From Leptospirales bacterium (GTDB lineage Bacteria; Spirochaetota; Leptospiria; Leptospirales; Leptonemataceae): 64,000 nt of DNA. The stretch spans positions 1 through 64,000 of the forward strand of contig JAEUSB010000059.1 of the NCBI GenBank assembly GCA_016788865.1. Direction: 5' to 3'. The translations under genes and the position numbers were made by a program. Within the stretch, counting starts at the first letter, position 1. The number at the start of each line of letters is the position of its first letter. The notes under the pieces are model-generated. The model did not search any database. It saw only the letters and a program-made list of their open reading frames with translations, and was not told where the DNA came from. Shown piece by piece: positions 33,543 through 41,241 of the stretch.

Positions 33543-34008
33543 TTTCAGACCGGTCATTTTGCTCTATGGCTTTTTTGTTATTCTGCAATTCGCGACCGGT
33601 GCATCCATGTACGCCTTGCGCGCCGGGACGCTTTACGAGGATTCTGTAGAATACTACCTTGGATCTGAGGAGGCAGCGCGGCGTTTTCCAGGACGCGAAG
33701 ACCGTTTTGTAGCTCCAAAGACGATAGCCGGCATAGCAAAAACCCAGGTCTCGCACAGCCTGGCGTTTGGTTTGATGTTTTTTGTATTGGCCCACCTGAT
33801 TCGCTCACTCGGCGGAGATCCCCGCCTCACGAGGCTTGCAATCGTGACTTTTTTTGCAATTGCGATGCTCGACTTTGTGCTGCCGTTCCTGGCTCTAACA
33901 GGGATCGACATTTTTCTCCGCCTGAGATTTCCGATTGTCCTGCTCTATTCCGTTGTGGGAGGCGCACTCGCAGCTCTACTATGCGCAAGAACGTTTACGT
34001 CTTCCTGA
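33532..34008 (+). CDS. Membrane protein, possible b-haem-binding subunit
   Basis: 158 residues from ATG 33532 (MHADFRPVIL), which overlaps the previous gene by 11 bases; an earlier Met at 33514 is less likely. About four helices. His 75 and His 88 lie 13 residues apart in the second helix (QVSHSLAFG and VLAHLIRS), a spacing that could ligate a b-type haem, though both in one helix is not standard. No named family recognised. It overlaps the apbE gene by 28 bases. Together with its neighbour it may pass electrons across the membrane to the FMN-binding protein. Confidence 0.6.
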   Translation: MHADFRPVILLYGFFVILQFATGASMYALRAGTLYEDSVEYYLGSEEAARRFPGREDRFVAPKTIAGIAKTQVSHSLAFGLMFFVLAHLIRSLGGDPRLTRLAIVTFFAIAMLDFVLPFLALTGIDIFLRLRFPIVLLYSVVGGALAALLCARTFTSS

Positions 34009-34988
34009 TTCTGTTGTGTTCGTGCTCCTATTCATTCGAGGGAGTTAGCATGGCCTCTCGTTACTCGGTTAAGGCACGGCGTTGCATAACCGGCAAGGAA
34101 AACGCGGCGAGAAAAGTAGCGGCCGTTATGTACTCGGTGGATTCCGGGATGTCCAACTGGTCCCCCGACAGCGAGGTCAGCAAGTTCAATCGAACAAATC
34201 CAGGGGTTCCATTCACCGTTTCGCCAAACCTCAAGCGTGTAGTCTCGGAGGCTTTTTGGGTACACGCTCAAACGAGAGGTTTGTTCGATCCCGGGATTGG
34301 CGAGTTGATTGAGGTCTGGGGATTTGGTGTGGAAAAAAGAGGACCACCATCAGATGTGGAGGTCCAACGAGCCCTGGTGAATTCTGGACGGAGTGCGCTT
34401 TCGCTCGAGGGGAATACCATCCGGAAACTCAGACCGGTAGCGCTCAACGTCACAAGTATCGCCGACGGTTTCGCAGTTGATCTCGCAGCGGAGGCCATCG
34501 ACTCGGACTGCAACGAATTCGTTGTGGAGGCCGGCGGAGAAGTAAAAGCAAAAGGAAAATGGCCGCTGGCAATTCAACACCCTTTAGATCCACAAAGAGT
34601 ACTGGCCACTCTCGACCTCGAGGACTTAGCGGCCAGTACCAGCGGCATCAACATCAAACGCGATGCGTTCGGGAAGAAACTCAGTCACATCATTAGTCCC
34701 ATCTCCGGAAAGCCGGAAGGGCATGCTGTTTCGGCGACCGTGTTTGGTCCTCAATGCATTACGGCGGACGCAGTATCCACGGCCCTGATACTGACACCCG
34801 AGACCGACCTCGAAACGACAATGTCTCGCTTTCCCGGATATTCCGCCGTAGTGGTGTTCGAAGAAGAAGAAAGCCTCAGGATGCGATTTTTTGGCAACGT
34901 ACCGGATTTGCGCTGCGTCACGCCACTCACCGAATCGCTGGAAAAACAGGGCACGGGCCCCGGAATACCTTCGCGGCTGTGTTTATAG
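33981..34988 (+). CDS. apbE: FAD:protein FMN transferase (ApbE family), lipoprotein
   Basis: 335 residues. MRKNVYVFLILLCSC gives a lipobox at LLCSC. The ApbE domain has MSNWSPDSEVSKFN, FDPGIGELIEVWGFG, VEAGGEVKAKG, SHIISPISG and the metal/FAD motif TADAVSTAL. ApbE transfers FMN from FAD to Thr in target proteins in the periplasm; its target is very likely the FMN-binding protein of this operon. The start overlaps the preceding membrane gene. The gene ends 81 bases before the convergent outer-membrane protein, with a hairpin between. Confidence 0.9.
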   Translation: MRKNVYVFLILLCSCSYSFEGVSMASRYSVKARRCITGKENAARKVAAVMYSVDSGMSNWSPDSEVSKFNRTNPGVPFTVSPNLKRVVSEAFWVHAQTRGLFDPGIGELIEVWGFGVEKRGPPSDVEVQRALVNSGRSALSLEGNTIRKLRPVALNVTSIADGFAVDLAAEAIDSDCNEFVVEAGGEVKAKGKWPLAIQHPLDPQRVLATLDLEDLAASTSGINIKRDAFGKKLSHIISPISGKPEGHAVSATVFGPQCITADAVSTALILTPETDLETTMSRFPGYSAVVVFEEEESLRMRFFGNVPDLRCVTPLTESLEKQGTGPGIPSRLCL

Positions 34989-35031
34989 AACACTGCGAAA
35001 TCGCAATTGGGAAATGGAGAGGGAGCGGAAA

Positions 35032-35057
35032 GGTTGTAGCCCTGGAGGGCCACAACC
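35032..35057. terminator. Hairpin between convergent apbE and outer-membrane protein genes
   Basis: GGTTGTAGCCC pairs with GGGCCACAACC (one A/C mismatch) around a four-base TGGA loop. No T-run follows on either side, so strength is uncertain, but it lies in the 81-base gap between two converging genes. Confidence 0.5.
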
Positions 35058-35069
35058 ATGTTGGAGGGC

Positions 35070-36305
35070 TTACAATGACGTCGAATAGCCCAGGTTCACT
35101 GAATACAACCACCGCGGGATCTTCTGGCGCGGAGTATAGTTGTAAGAAGTATTGCCCGTTCTTTCACGAATAGAACTCTGTATCATTCCATTTACCACCT
35201 GATTTGCAAAGCCTTTTGTCTTGGATGGGTCAGGAATCCTACGGTCGACAATATTCGATCCACCATCGATCTGAATGGCGCTCGGCGTGTTTGTATCGCC
35301 GCTATAGCCCGCATCATACATTTTGCTTTGAGGACGGCAAACTGCTTCGACTCCAATACGAAAGCCATTGATCGTATAACCGAGCGTCAATGGAACGTCC
35401 ATTAGCCCCTGAAGGTTTGACTGAACTCCGTATGCAGCGGCAATCCCGGCATCAATCTTTTGTGTTTCAGTGATCTCGATTTCCTTGCCGTAAGAAAGTT
35501 TCCAGTACTGATCAGAGTTTACAACGTCGCTTAGCAACAGCAGACTTACGTCCGGCAAAAAAGGAAGCGCATAGGAAACGTACATTTCTGTTTTCTGGTA
35601 GTTGGCACCGGCATCTCCAAACGGGTTAGACTTTCCTCTTGGATCCAGGCGTGTGGATGAAATAATTCCAAAGTCAAAAGTTCCGATTCTTGTGGCACTG
35701 GAATACCCCAGACTCAAGTCAGCTTGATCACCGCGCTTTAGCCCGTTGGCATCTTTGTAAAAACGATACACAGGGACGTTTGCGATGGGGCGAGTCGGCC
35801 AGATATTTCCGGTGTATGCAGTGTTCAATTGGTCCGCCACGTACGCCTGAGGACTCATTGCTGTGTTAACAAACCGGTTGGCAGAATCCGCAAGAATCGT
35901 CTGATCACCGGCCGGTCCGGTCTCAAGGCGTTGGTCCACATCCTTATCGTTGCGATGAGACATTGCCATGGATGTAAAGACGGTGAAGTACAAGCCCTCT
36001 ACAGGCGTATTAAATTTAACGCTGGGCTGAAAATAGCCCGGTGCTTCGCGAGACGAGTATGCTGTACCACGTTGCACGGCGCGGTTTCGGCCGCGATCTT
36101 CCCCACGATCTATAAAATTTGACCGAATCGTTACATCCACGTCAACCGTGGCCTCAGGGAGTCCCTTTTCTGTGGCGGGTTTGTCCGTTTTTTCCGGCTC
36201 CTGTGCCATCAAGCCTGTATTCAAACCCAGGACAACCAGCAGCATGCAATGGGTCAATTGTCCTAAATGACCCCGTTTTCTCATTGTTTCATTCTGTTCT
36301 GACAT
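35070..36305 (-). CDS. Outer-membrane beta-barrel protein, operator-controlled
   Basis: 411 residues from ATG 36305 (MSEQNETMRKRG), chosen because GAGGAG stands just before it; the frame runs open to 36527 but that part is not protein-like. A signal region (residues about 15-35, ending LNTGLMAQEP) precedes a beta-rich body with DVDVTIRSNFIDRGEDRGRNRAV and an aromatic-rich C-terminus NLGYSTSL. No known receptor plug or family is recognised. A 21-base palindrome lies 12 bases upstream, which links it to the iron block. It may be an outer-membrane uptake channel or a barrel of unknown ligand. Confidence 0.65.
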   Translation of the reverse strand: MSEQNETMRKRGHLGQLTHCMLLVVLGLNTGLMAQEPEKTDKPATEKGLPEATVDVDVTIRSNFIDRGEDRGRNRAVQRGTAYSSREAPGYFQPSVKFNTPVEGLYFTVFTSMAMSHRNDKDVDQRLETGPAGDQTILADSANRFVNTAMSPQAYVADQLNTAYTGNIWPTRPIANVPVYRFYKDANGLKRGDQADLSLGYSSATRIGTFDFGIISSTRLDPRGKSNPFGDAGANYQKTEMYVSYALPFLPDVSLLLLSDVVNSDQYWKLSYGKEIEITETQKIDAGIAAAYGVQSNLQGLMDVPLTLGYTINGFRIGVEAVCRPQSKMYDAGYSGDTNTPSAIQIDGGSNIVDRRIPDPSKTKGFANQVVNGMIQSSIRERTGNTSYNYTPRQKIPRWLYSVNLGYSTSL

Positions 36306-36316
36306 CTTCTCCTCGA

Positions 36317-36337
36317 TATTGAGTCTCTGTCTCAATA
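36317..36337. promoter_or_regulatory. Fur-like palindromic operator before the outer-membrane protein
   Basis: TATTGAG and CTCAATA are exact inverted arms seven bases apart, 12 bases before the ATG at 36305 on the minus strand. It shares the TTGAGAC/CTCAA core with the sites at 26271 and 30730. Confidence 0.65.
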
Positions 36338-36369
36338 CGACCTCTACGGTCAAATGAATTATCCCCATG

Positions 36370-36390
36370 AATTGAGATCGCCTCAGAATT
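36370..36390. promoter_or_regulatory. Weak second operator-like site facing the ZrgA-like gene
   Basis: AATTGAGA is matched by an imperfect inverted TCAGAATT five bases on. It resembles the perfect site at 30730 but has a broken right arm. It lies between the divergent genes at 36305 and 36478 and could control either. Confidence 0.35.
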
Positions 36391-36477
36391 GGTTTTTTTG
36401 TCCGGCCAGACAGACGGTAAACGGAAAACTTGTATACAAGAATAATCCTATTTACAAAAAGAAGCAAGGAGTAACAA

Positions 36478-37023
36478 ATGAAAAGACACCTCGTCACCAC
36501 TGTAGTTATGGTCTTGTTTCCCGTCATCCTTCAGGCACAAGAGCACAGGCATGCAGATGCGCACGAGCATGGAATTGTGCAGCTTGATATAGCCATCGAA
36601 GATAAAACCGCAGACATTGATCTCGAAGCGCCGGCCTTCAATATATACGGATTCGAGCACCGCCCTGTCTCAGCAGCTGATAAGGCCAAACAAAATGCCG
36701 GACTCGAAAAGATCCGAAAGAACCTGACAAACCTGATCCAATTCCAGCCGGATGCTGGTTGTTCCATCCGCGTGGGTAAGCTTGCCTGGGTACTTGAAAC
36801 GGCCCAGGGTCATAACCAGGGCACGCAACAGGGCGAGCACAGTGTGGTCCAGGGAGAGTTCAAAGTGACGTGTAAGAAATCGTTGCCCGGGACTAAATTG
36901 CGGCTTGGCTTCTCCCGAATGTTCCGCGAGTTTAACCTGAACAAGGTGCGAGTTCAAGCCGTTACAGCTGATCGCCAAACCAGCAAAGATATTCTAAACG
37001 ACGAAGGTGAAGTTCAGTTGTGA
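36478..37023 (+). CDS. ZrgA-like periplasmic metal-binding protein (DUF2796)
   Basis: 181 residues. Start ATG 36478 is preceded by AAGGAG. A signal peptide (to about residue 21) is followed by a His-rich stretch, EHRHADAHEHG, then the DUF2796 core with DLEAPAFNIYGFEH. DUF2796 includes the zinc-regulated ZrgA of Vibrio, a periplasmic protein thought to bind zinc. It overlaps the ABC ATPase gene by four bases, and the three-gene set matches other zrg-type ABC operons. The cargo (Zn, Fe or Cu) is not decidable, although the nearby sites look Fur-like. Confidence 0.82.
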   Translation: MKRHLVTTVVMVLFPVILQAQEHRHADAHEHGIVQLDIAIEDKTADIDLEAPAFNIYGFEHRPVSAADKAKQNAGLEKIRKNLTNLIQFQPDAGCSIRVGKLAWVLETAQGHNQGTQQGEHSVVQGEFKVTCKKSLPGTKLRLGFSRMFREFNLNKVRVQAVTADRQTSKDILNDEGEVQL

Positions 37024-37745
37024 ATTCTATTGAGATAAAGGACCTACAGTTTTCGTATAACCAGTCAAAGGTGCTGGATATCAGCGATCTCAAAATCAAG
37101 AACGGTCAGACCGTTTTTCTCTTTGGACCCAGTGGCAGTGGAAAGACAACGCTGCTGTCGTTGATTACGGGAATTCTTACAACCAGGGACGGCACCCTCA
37201 AGGTGCTTGGCCAGGATCTCCCTCAACTAAAGACATCCGAGCGCGATCACCTGCGGGGAAATCGCATGGGCTACATATTCCAGATGTTCAATCTGCTCCC
37301 GTATTTGAGTGTCATCGAGAACATTTTGCTACCTTGCAAAATGAACAAAGCGCGCGCTGCGAGAGTAAATGGAGACCTTGAATCGTCCGCGTCCGATCTG
37401 GCGGAAAGGCTCGGCATTGGTGGATTGCTCCATACAAAAGCAACCGAACTCAGCGTAGGGCAACAGCAAAGGGTGGCAGCTGCGCGGGCGTTGATGGGCA
37501 ATCCTGAGTTGATCATTGCAGACGAACCAACGTCTGCCCTTGACGCTGACTATCGCGCGACGTTCCTGGATTTGCTTTTTGAGAATACGAGGAAATCCGG
37601 TGCAACCATTGTGTTTGTAAGTCACGATCGTTCGCTTGCAAAGATGTTTGATCACACTATCTCGCTACCGGAAATCAATCGCGTTGTAAGCAGCCCGACT
37701 GAAACAAAAGCGGTGAGCAGAAAGAAGGCGCGGACTAAATCATGA
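37020..37745 (+). CDS. ABC transporter ATP-binding protein (MacB/LolD type)
   Basis: 241 residues, GTG start at 37020. Walker A GPSGSGKTT, Q-loop GYIFQMFNLLP, signature LSVGQQQRV and Walker B LIIADEPTSALD are all present. The MacB/LolD class drives conformational work on the periplasmic side rather than classical import. The C-terminal 25 residues are a basic tail. It overlaps the neighbours on both sides by four bases, so ZrgA-like protein, ATPase and permease are made together. Confidence 0.93.
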   Translation: MNSIEIKDLQFSYNQSKVLDISDLKIKNGQTVFLFGPSGSGKTTLLSLITGILTTRDGTLKVLGQDLPQLKTSERDHLRGNRMGYIFQMFNLLPYLSVIENILLPCKMNKARAARVNGDLESSASDLAERLGIGGLLHTKATELSVGQQQRVAAARALMGNPELIIADEPTSALDADYRATFLDLLFENTRKSGATIVFVSHDRSLAKMFDHTISLPEINRVVSSPTETKAVSRKKARTKS

Positions 37746-39004
37746 ACTACCTCAGGCTGACCCTCGCCTCTCTGCGAAATCGGACGCTCACAACAACTCT
37801 GACAGTGCTTTCCATTGGCCTGTCTGTGGGGCTATTTGTAGGTGTGGAACGCATGCGCCTTGCCGCTCGTGAGAGCTTTCAGGGTACCGTAAGCGGCGCG
37901 CAAATCCTGGCGGGTGCTCGCGCAGGATCGGTGCAATTGCTATTGTACGCTATCTTTCACATTGGTAACGCAACCAGGAACGTAACATACAAGAGTTATA
38001 AGGATATTTCGTCCAACCCGGCTGTCGAGTGGGCCATTCCGATCTCACTCGGTGATAGCTATCGCGGCTTTCGGGTCGTGGGAACGGATCAGAATTTCTA
38101 CAAATACTATCAATTTCGAGACAGGAAATCGCTGAGCTTTGAATCGGGCGCACCAGCATCAGATATTTTTGATGTTGTACTCGGCGCTGATGTTGCGCGA
38201 AGCCTGAACCATTCCATGGGTAAGGAGATCGTTATTTCGCATGGAGTGGCAGAGAAATCCCTTATCCATCACGACGATAAACCTTTTGTTGTGAAAGGAA
38301 TCCTTGCCAAAACAGGTACGCCAATCGACCGATCCGTCTTCATCACACTTGAAGGAATGGAAGCAATTCATATTGATTGGAAGAGCGGCGCACAGCCCTC
38401 AGAAGAAGAGCATGTTGACGCCCAAACAGTTCGAAAGATGAAAATCCAGATCGGAGCCATAACGGCCTTCTTGATGCGGATGAAGAGTCCTGGGCAAATA
38501 CTGAGATACCAGCGCACCATAAACGACTACGCTGCTGAGCCACTCACGGCCGTTACGCCCGGCGCCGCCCTTCAGGAATTGTGGCAGACCGTCGGGTACG
38601 CGGAAGACGCATTGCGAATCATCAGTGTTTTTGTTGTACTCGTTGGTTTGAGTGGCATGTTTCTTTCTATTTACACAACGCTCGGTGAGCGCCGTCGCGA
38701 GATGGCAATTCTACGCGCTCTGGGGGCTCGCGCCTATCACATCGTGATGCTACTTTTACTTGAGGCTGCGACTGTGACAATTGCAGGTTGCATGGTCGGT
38801 GTTGGGATTGTATACGCATTGCTATTCGCTTTCCAACCATGGATTGAAACTCAGTTCGGGATCTTCATTCCGGTTCAGTTGCTCTCGCCAGCTGAATGGG
38901 GCTACCTTGGCATTGTGATTGTTTGCGGCATTCTGACTGGCCTTATTCCCGCTTTTCGTGCATACCGGAATGCGTTGCATGACGGGTTGAGCGTGCGAGT
39001 CTAA
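37742..39004 (+). CDS. ABC transporter permease (FtsX/MacB fold)
   Basis: 420 residues. One N-terminal helix (about 13-30), a large periplasmic domain (about 40-290) and three C-terminal helices separated by the usual ALGARAYHIV cytoplasmic motif, giving the FtsX/LolC topology. With its ATPase it would act in mechanotransmission or in handing a metal or protein substrate to the ZrgA-like partner. Start ATG overlaps the ATPase stop. It converges with the DUF2141 gene 11 bases away. Confidence 0.9.
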   Translation: MNYLRLTLASLRNRTLTTTLTVLSIGLSVGLFVGVERMRLAARESFQGTVSGAQILAGARAGSVQLLLYAIFHIGNATRNVTYKSYKDISSNPAVEWAIPISLGDSYRGFRVVGTDQNFYKYYQFRDRKSLSFESGAPASDIFDVVLGADVARSLNHSMGKEIVISHGVAEKSLIHHDDKPFVVKGILAKTGTPIDRSVFITLEGMEAIHIDWKSGAQPSEEEHVDAQTVRKMKIQIGAITAFLMRMKSPGQILRYQRTINDYAAEPLTAVTPGAALQELWQTVGYAEDALRIISVFVVLVGLSGMFLSIYTTLGERRREMAILRALGARAYHIVMLLLLEAATVTIAGCMVGVGIVYALLFAFQPWIETQFGIFIPVQLLSPAEWGYLGIVIVCGILTGLIPAFRAYRNALHDGLSVRV

Positions 39005-39015
39005 GGCGCCTGGTC

Positions 39016-39450
39016 TCAATAAGATAGTTGCATGCGGATCTCCGTTTTGCTCTGGTTCAAGGCCACGGATACTTGCTTGAATTCCGGCGGACCGAAGGAT
39101 CCTCGTGCATCGTTAGAGAAGCCATACCCTTCACTCGGCATTCCAAGGAACGTTCTATCGAGCCTGAAGTTCTCGTTTTCGTCGTGGTAAACAGCTACGC
39201 CGTAGGTGCCGTAGTCCACATTGTCAATGATTGCCACGCCGTTCGAATTCGCGCGAATTCTCTGCACGTAGGCGAATCGTTCCTGCTTGAAATCCGCATC
39301 ACTCTTATAGAGAGCAATATTGATGCTCCCTTTTGGGCTTTTTATCCCCTGGACGTGAATGGTGAGCCTGGTTCGTTGCGGATTTTGACCATTCAGCGTT
39401 ACGAAAGTCACACAGCAACCCAGGACAAAAAGGACTCTTAGTTTGCTCAT
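39016..39450 (-). CDS. Secreted DUF2141 protein
   Basis: 144 residues. A signal peptide (residues 1-21) precedes a beta-rich DUF2141 domain with LTIHVQGIKSPKGSINIALY and YGTYGVAVYHDENENFRLD. The function is not established; it is a single-domain periplasmic protein often found alone. Its promoter region holds a palindrome and a direct repeat (39450-39488), so it appears regulated by its own factor, not by the Fur-like sites. Confidence 0.85.
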   Translation of the reverse strand: MSKLRVLFVLGCCVTFVTLNGQNPQRTRLTIHVQGIKSPKGSINIALYKSDADFKQERFAYVQRIRANSNGVAIIDNVDYGTYGVAVYHDENENFRLDRTFLGMPSEGYGFSNDARGSFGPPEFKQVSVALNQSKTEIRMQLSY

Positions 39451-39488
39451 GTTGTCAATGTCAACATGTATGTTTACAGCGTCAACAT
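39450..39488. promoter_or_regulatory. Operator-like repeats before the DUF2141 gene
   Basis: TGTTG and CAACA frame TCAATGT at 39450-39466, overlapping the start codon. GTCAACAT occurs twice, at 39460 and 39481, exactly 21 bases apart, i.e. two helical turns on one face. Such spacing suggests a dimeric repressor or activator site; its factor is not in view. Confidence 0.45.
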
Positions 39489-39517
39489 CTTTTGATGCTG
39501 CCGGGGGCAGGCTAAGC

Positions 39518-40249
39518 TTACGCCAGACCGTGTGCGCGCAATTTTTCAGTCATGCGTTCGCGAACCGTGTGAACCAGAATCTTCTCTTTTCCGGGCACAT
39601 CCGCAAAGTCTTCATAACGGATGGGCTTACAGAATTCGATGCGAACTTTCTTATAATTCACGCGATGCGGAATTTTGCAGACTTCCTCCGGTAGACCAAA
39701 CAAGGAGCGTACATACGACGGAACAGGAATGGTCTCAAGGTCTTCTTCCACCGGAATAAGAGCAAACGGAACAATAGGAACTTTTCCCCGAACAGCAAAG
39801 ATGGCAAAACCTTCATGAAATTTTACCATGGGTCCCGAGAAATCATTCTTCACCATGTAGTCGTGGCCTTCGGGAAAGATTCCCAGAATTTCTCCCGACT
39901 TGAGGACACTCATAGTCTTCTTGATAGAGGCAACGGAGACATTGCCGTCAATCTGCATGGGAATGACGCCTGTTTCGCGTATGAGGTTCTTGAAAACGGG
40001 TATCCTTTGAGTGTACTCCGCAGCAATCCAGGAAATATATCTGGGCACAACGGAGGCTACGACGAATGGGTCCATATCAGACCTATGATTCCCAACAAGA
40101 ATGCAGCCGCCTTCTTTAGGCACGTTCTCCAGGCCCTCCTGTTGGATATCTACCATCCAGTCCAGAAAGGGTTTGGCAAATGCTTTGATCTTGTGAAAGG
40201 AATCCTTTTCCGCTTCGAACACGCCCTCTATACTGCGCGTCTGATTCAA
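39518..40249 (-). CDS. 1-acyl-glycerol-3-phosphate acyltransferase (PlsC family)
   Basis: 243 residues. The HX4D catalytic motif is NHRSDMDP and the substrate motif FPEGHD. The family acylates lysophosphatidic acid at the inner membrane. The start is TTG at 40249, with GTG at 40222 (after AGAGGG) as an alternative. It is divergent from the hypothetical protein at 40256 with only six bases between the two starts, so each promoter must lie in the other gene. Confidence 0.9.
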   Translation of the reverse strand: MNQTRSIEGVFEAEKDSFHKIKAFAKPFLDWMVDIQQEGLENVPKEGGCILVGNHRSDMDPFVVASVVPRYISWIAAEYTQRIPVFKNLIRETGVIPMQIDGNVSVASIKKTMSVLKSGEILGIFPEGHDYMVKNDFSGPMVKFHEGFAIFAVRGKVPIVPFALIPVEEDLETIPVPSYVRSLFGLPEEVCKIPHRVNYKKVRIEFCKPIRYEDFADVPGKEKILVHTVRERMTEKLRAHGLA

Positions 40250-40255
40250 GTGTCA

Positions 40256-41179
40256 ATGAAGTATTTGCGCGCCCCCGTGGAGTTTCTACTATTCGCCAGC
40301 CTCCCCACGCTCGCTGGCCTGGACAGCAGTCTGCTCCTTGCCCGTCCTATTCGCGATGAGTCCGGCCGACCATTCGAGATTTCACGCAATGGTGCTGTTA
40401 CGTTTGATCCGGTCGACGATAACTGGAAACCGGTAACACCAGTATTTGAAGATGCGCTACTGCACCTGGCGGAAGCACGGTCATTGAGCAAACGTGGGCT
40501 CCACGATGAAGCGATATTGCTCTGGAATTCGATCTCATTTATGGCCACAAGCCAACCGGATGCCCCTGCCTACATTCGCCAGGCCTCTGCCGAGGCTGCG
40601 CGTGAGATTCGCGCACTCGCAACTCGCACGGATGTCGAGAACGCTTTGCAAACCATGGATCCTTATTATTACTATCATCGGGAAAAAAATCGAACATACG
40701 TTGGCAGTACCATAATTGGATTCCGCGTTTCGTTTTCTGGAAAATATCGAACGCTTCGGCACGTCATCCCAAACAATACACCCGACCGCAGACAGAGGAT
40801 TGTTTTTCTGGGAAACACAGAGCGAATCATTACGATAGGCGCCGATGCCTGGCTAACCCAGAATCCCGTCGTCGATCCCGTCTCCTATGCGGACTACTGG
40901 GACCGCAGGCGTCGGCTGACACAGCAGCTAAAAAGAAACACTCTGTTCAAACGCAATCCCTCAGAACTGAACGCGGGAATTTGTTGGCCGGCACAAATCG
41001 TGGCCGGAAGGGCTTACAAGAAAAATTGCGCAATCTTTAACCTGGAAGCCGCTGACGGAATAGAGCGGCAGACCGAATACTACGAGCTCCAGCCTTTCAA
41101 AGGAATCTTCCTCGGCTTTAATGGACAAATCGAACCGGAATGGGTTCGAGATAGCATCCAATCGCTCTGGATTCACTGA
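40256..41179 (+). CDS. Secreted hypothetical protein
   Basis: 307 residues from ATG 40256; the frame is open to 39815 but that stretch is antisense to plsC and has no protein character. The first 25 residues (MKYLRAPVEFLLFASLPTLAG) act as a signal peptide. The rest contains a TPR-like helix region (ALLHLAEARSLSKRGLHDEAIL, about 55-80) and Tyr-rich segment DPYYYYHREKNRTYVGS near residue 130. I do not recognise a family. It lies between plsC and fumC with no shared operon sign. Confidence 0.65.
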   Translation: MKYLRAPVEFLLFASLPTLAGLDSSLLLARPIRDESGRPFEISRNGAVTFDPVDDNWKPVTPVFEDALLHLAEARSLSKRGLHDEAILLWNSISFMATSQPDAPAYIRQASAEAAREIRALATRTDVENALQTMDPYYYYHREKNRTYVGSTIIGFRVSFSGKYRTLRHVIPNNTPDRRQRIVFLGNTERIITIGADAWLTQNPVVDPVSYADYWDRRRRLTQQLKRNTLFKRNPSELNAGICWPAQIVAGRAYKKNCAIFNLEAADGIERQTEYYELQPFKGIFLGFNGQIEPEWVRDSIQSLWIH

Positions 41180-41241
41180 CTCTTTATTGACGATTGCAGA
41201 TATTTCCTGATATTGAGTCCAAACATCTGCATCGAGGGAAT

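Noticed and set aside
36306..36527. Extension of the outer-membrane protein to 36527
   Set aside because: The ribosome site GAGGAG and the start of family-like sequence are at 36305, and the extension covers the operator and the next gene's start.
39815..40255. Long N-terminal extension of the secreted protein
   Set aside because: It is antisense to plsC, and the true signal peptide begins at 40256.
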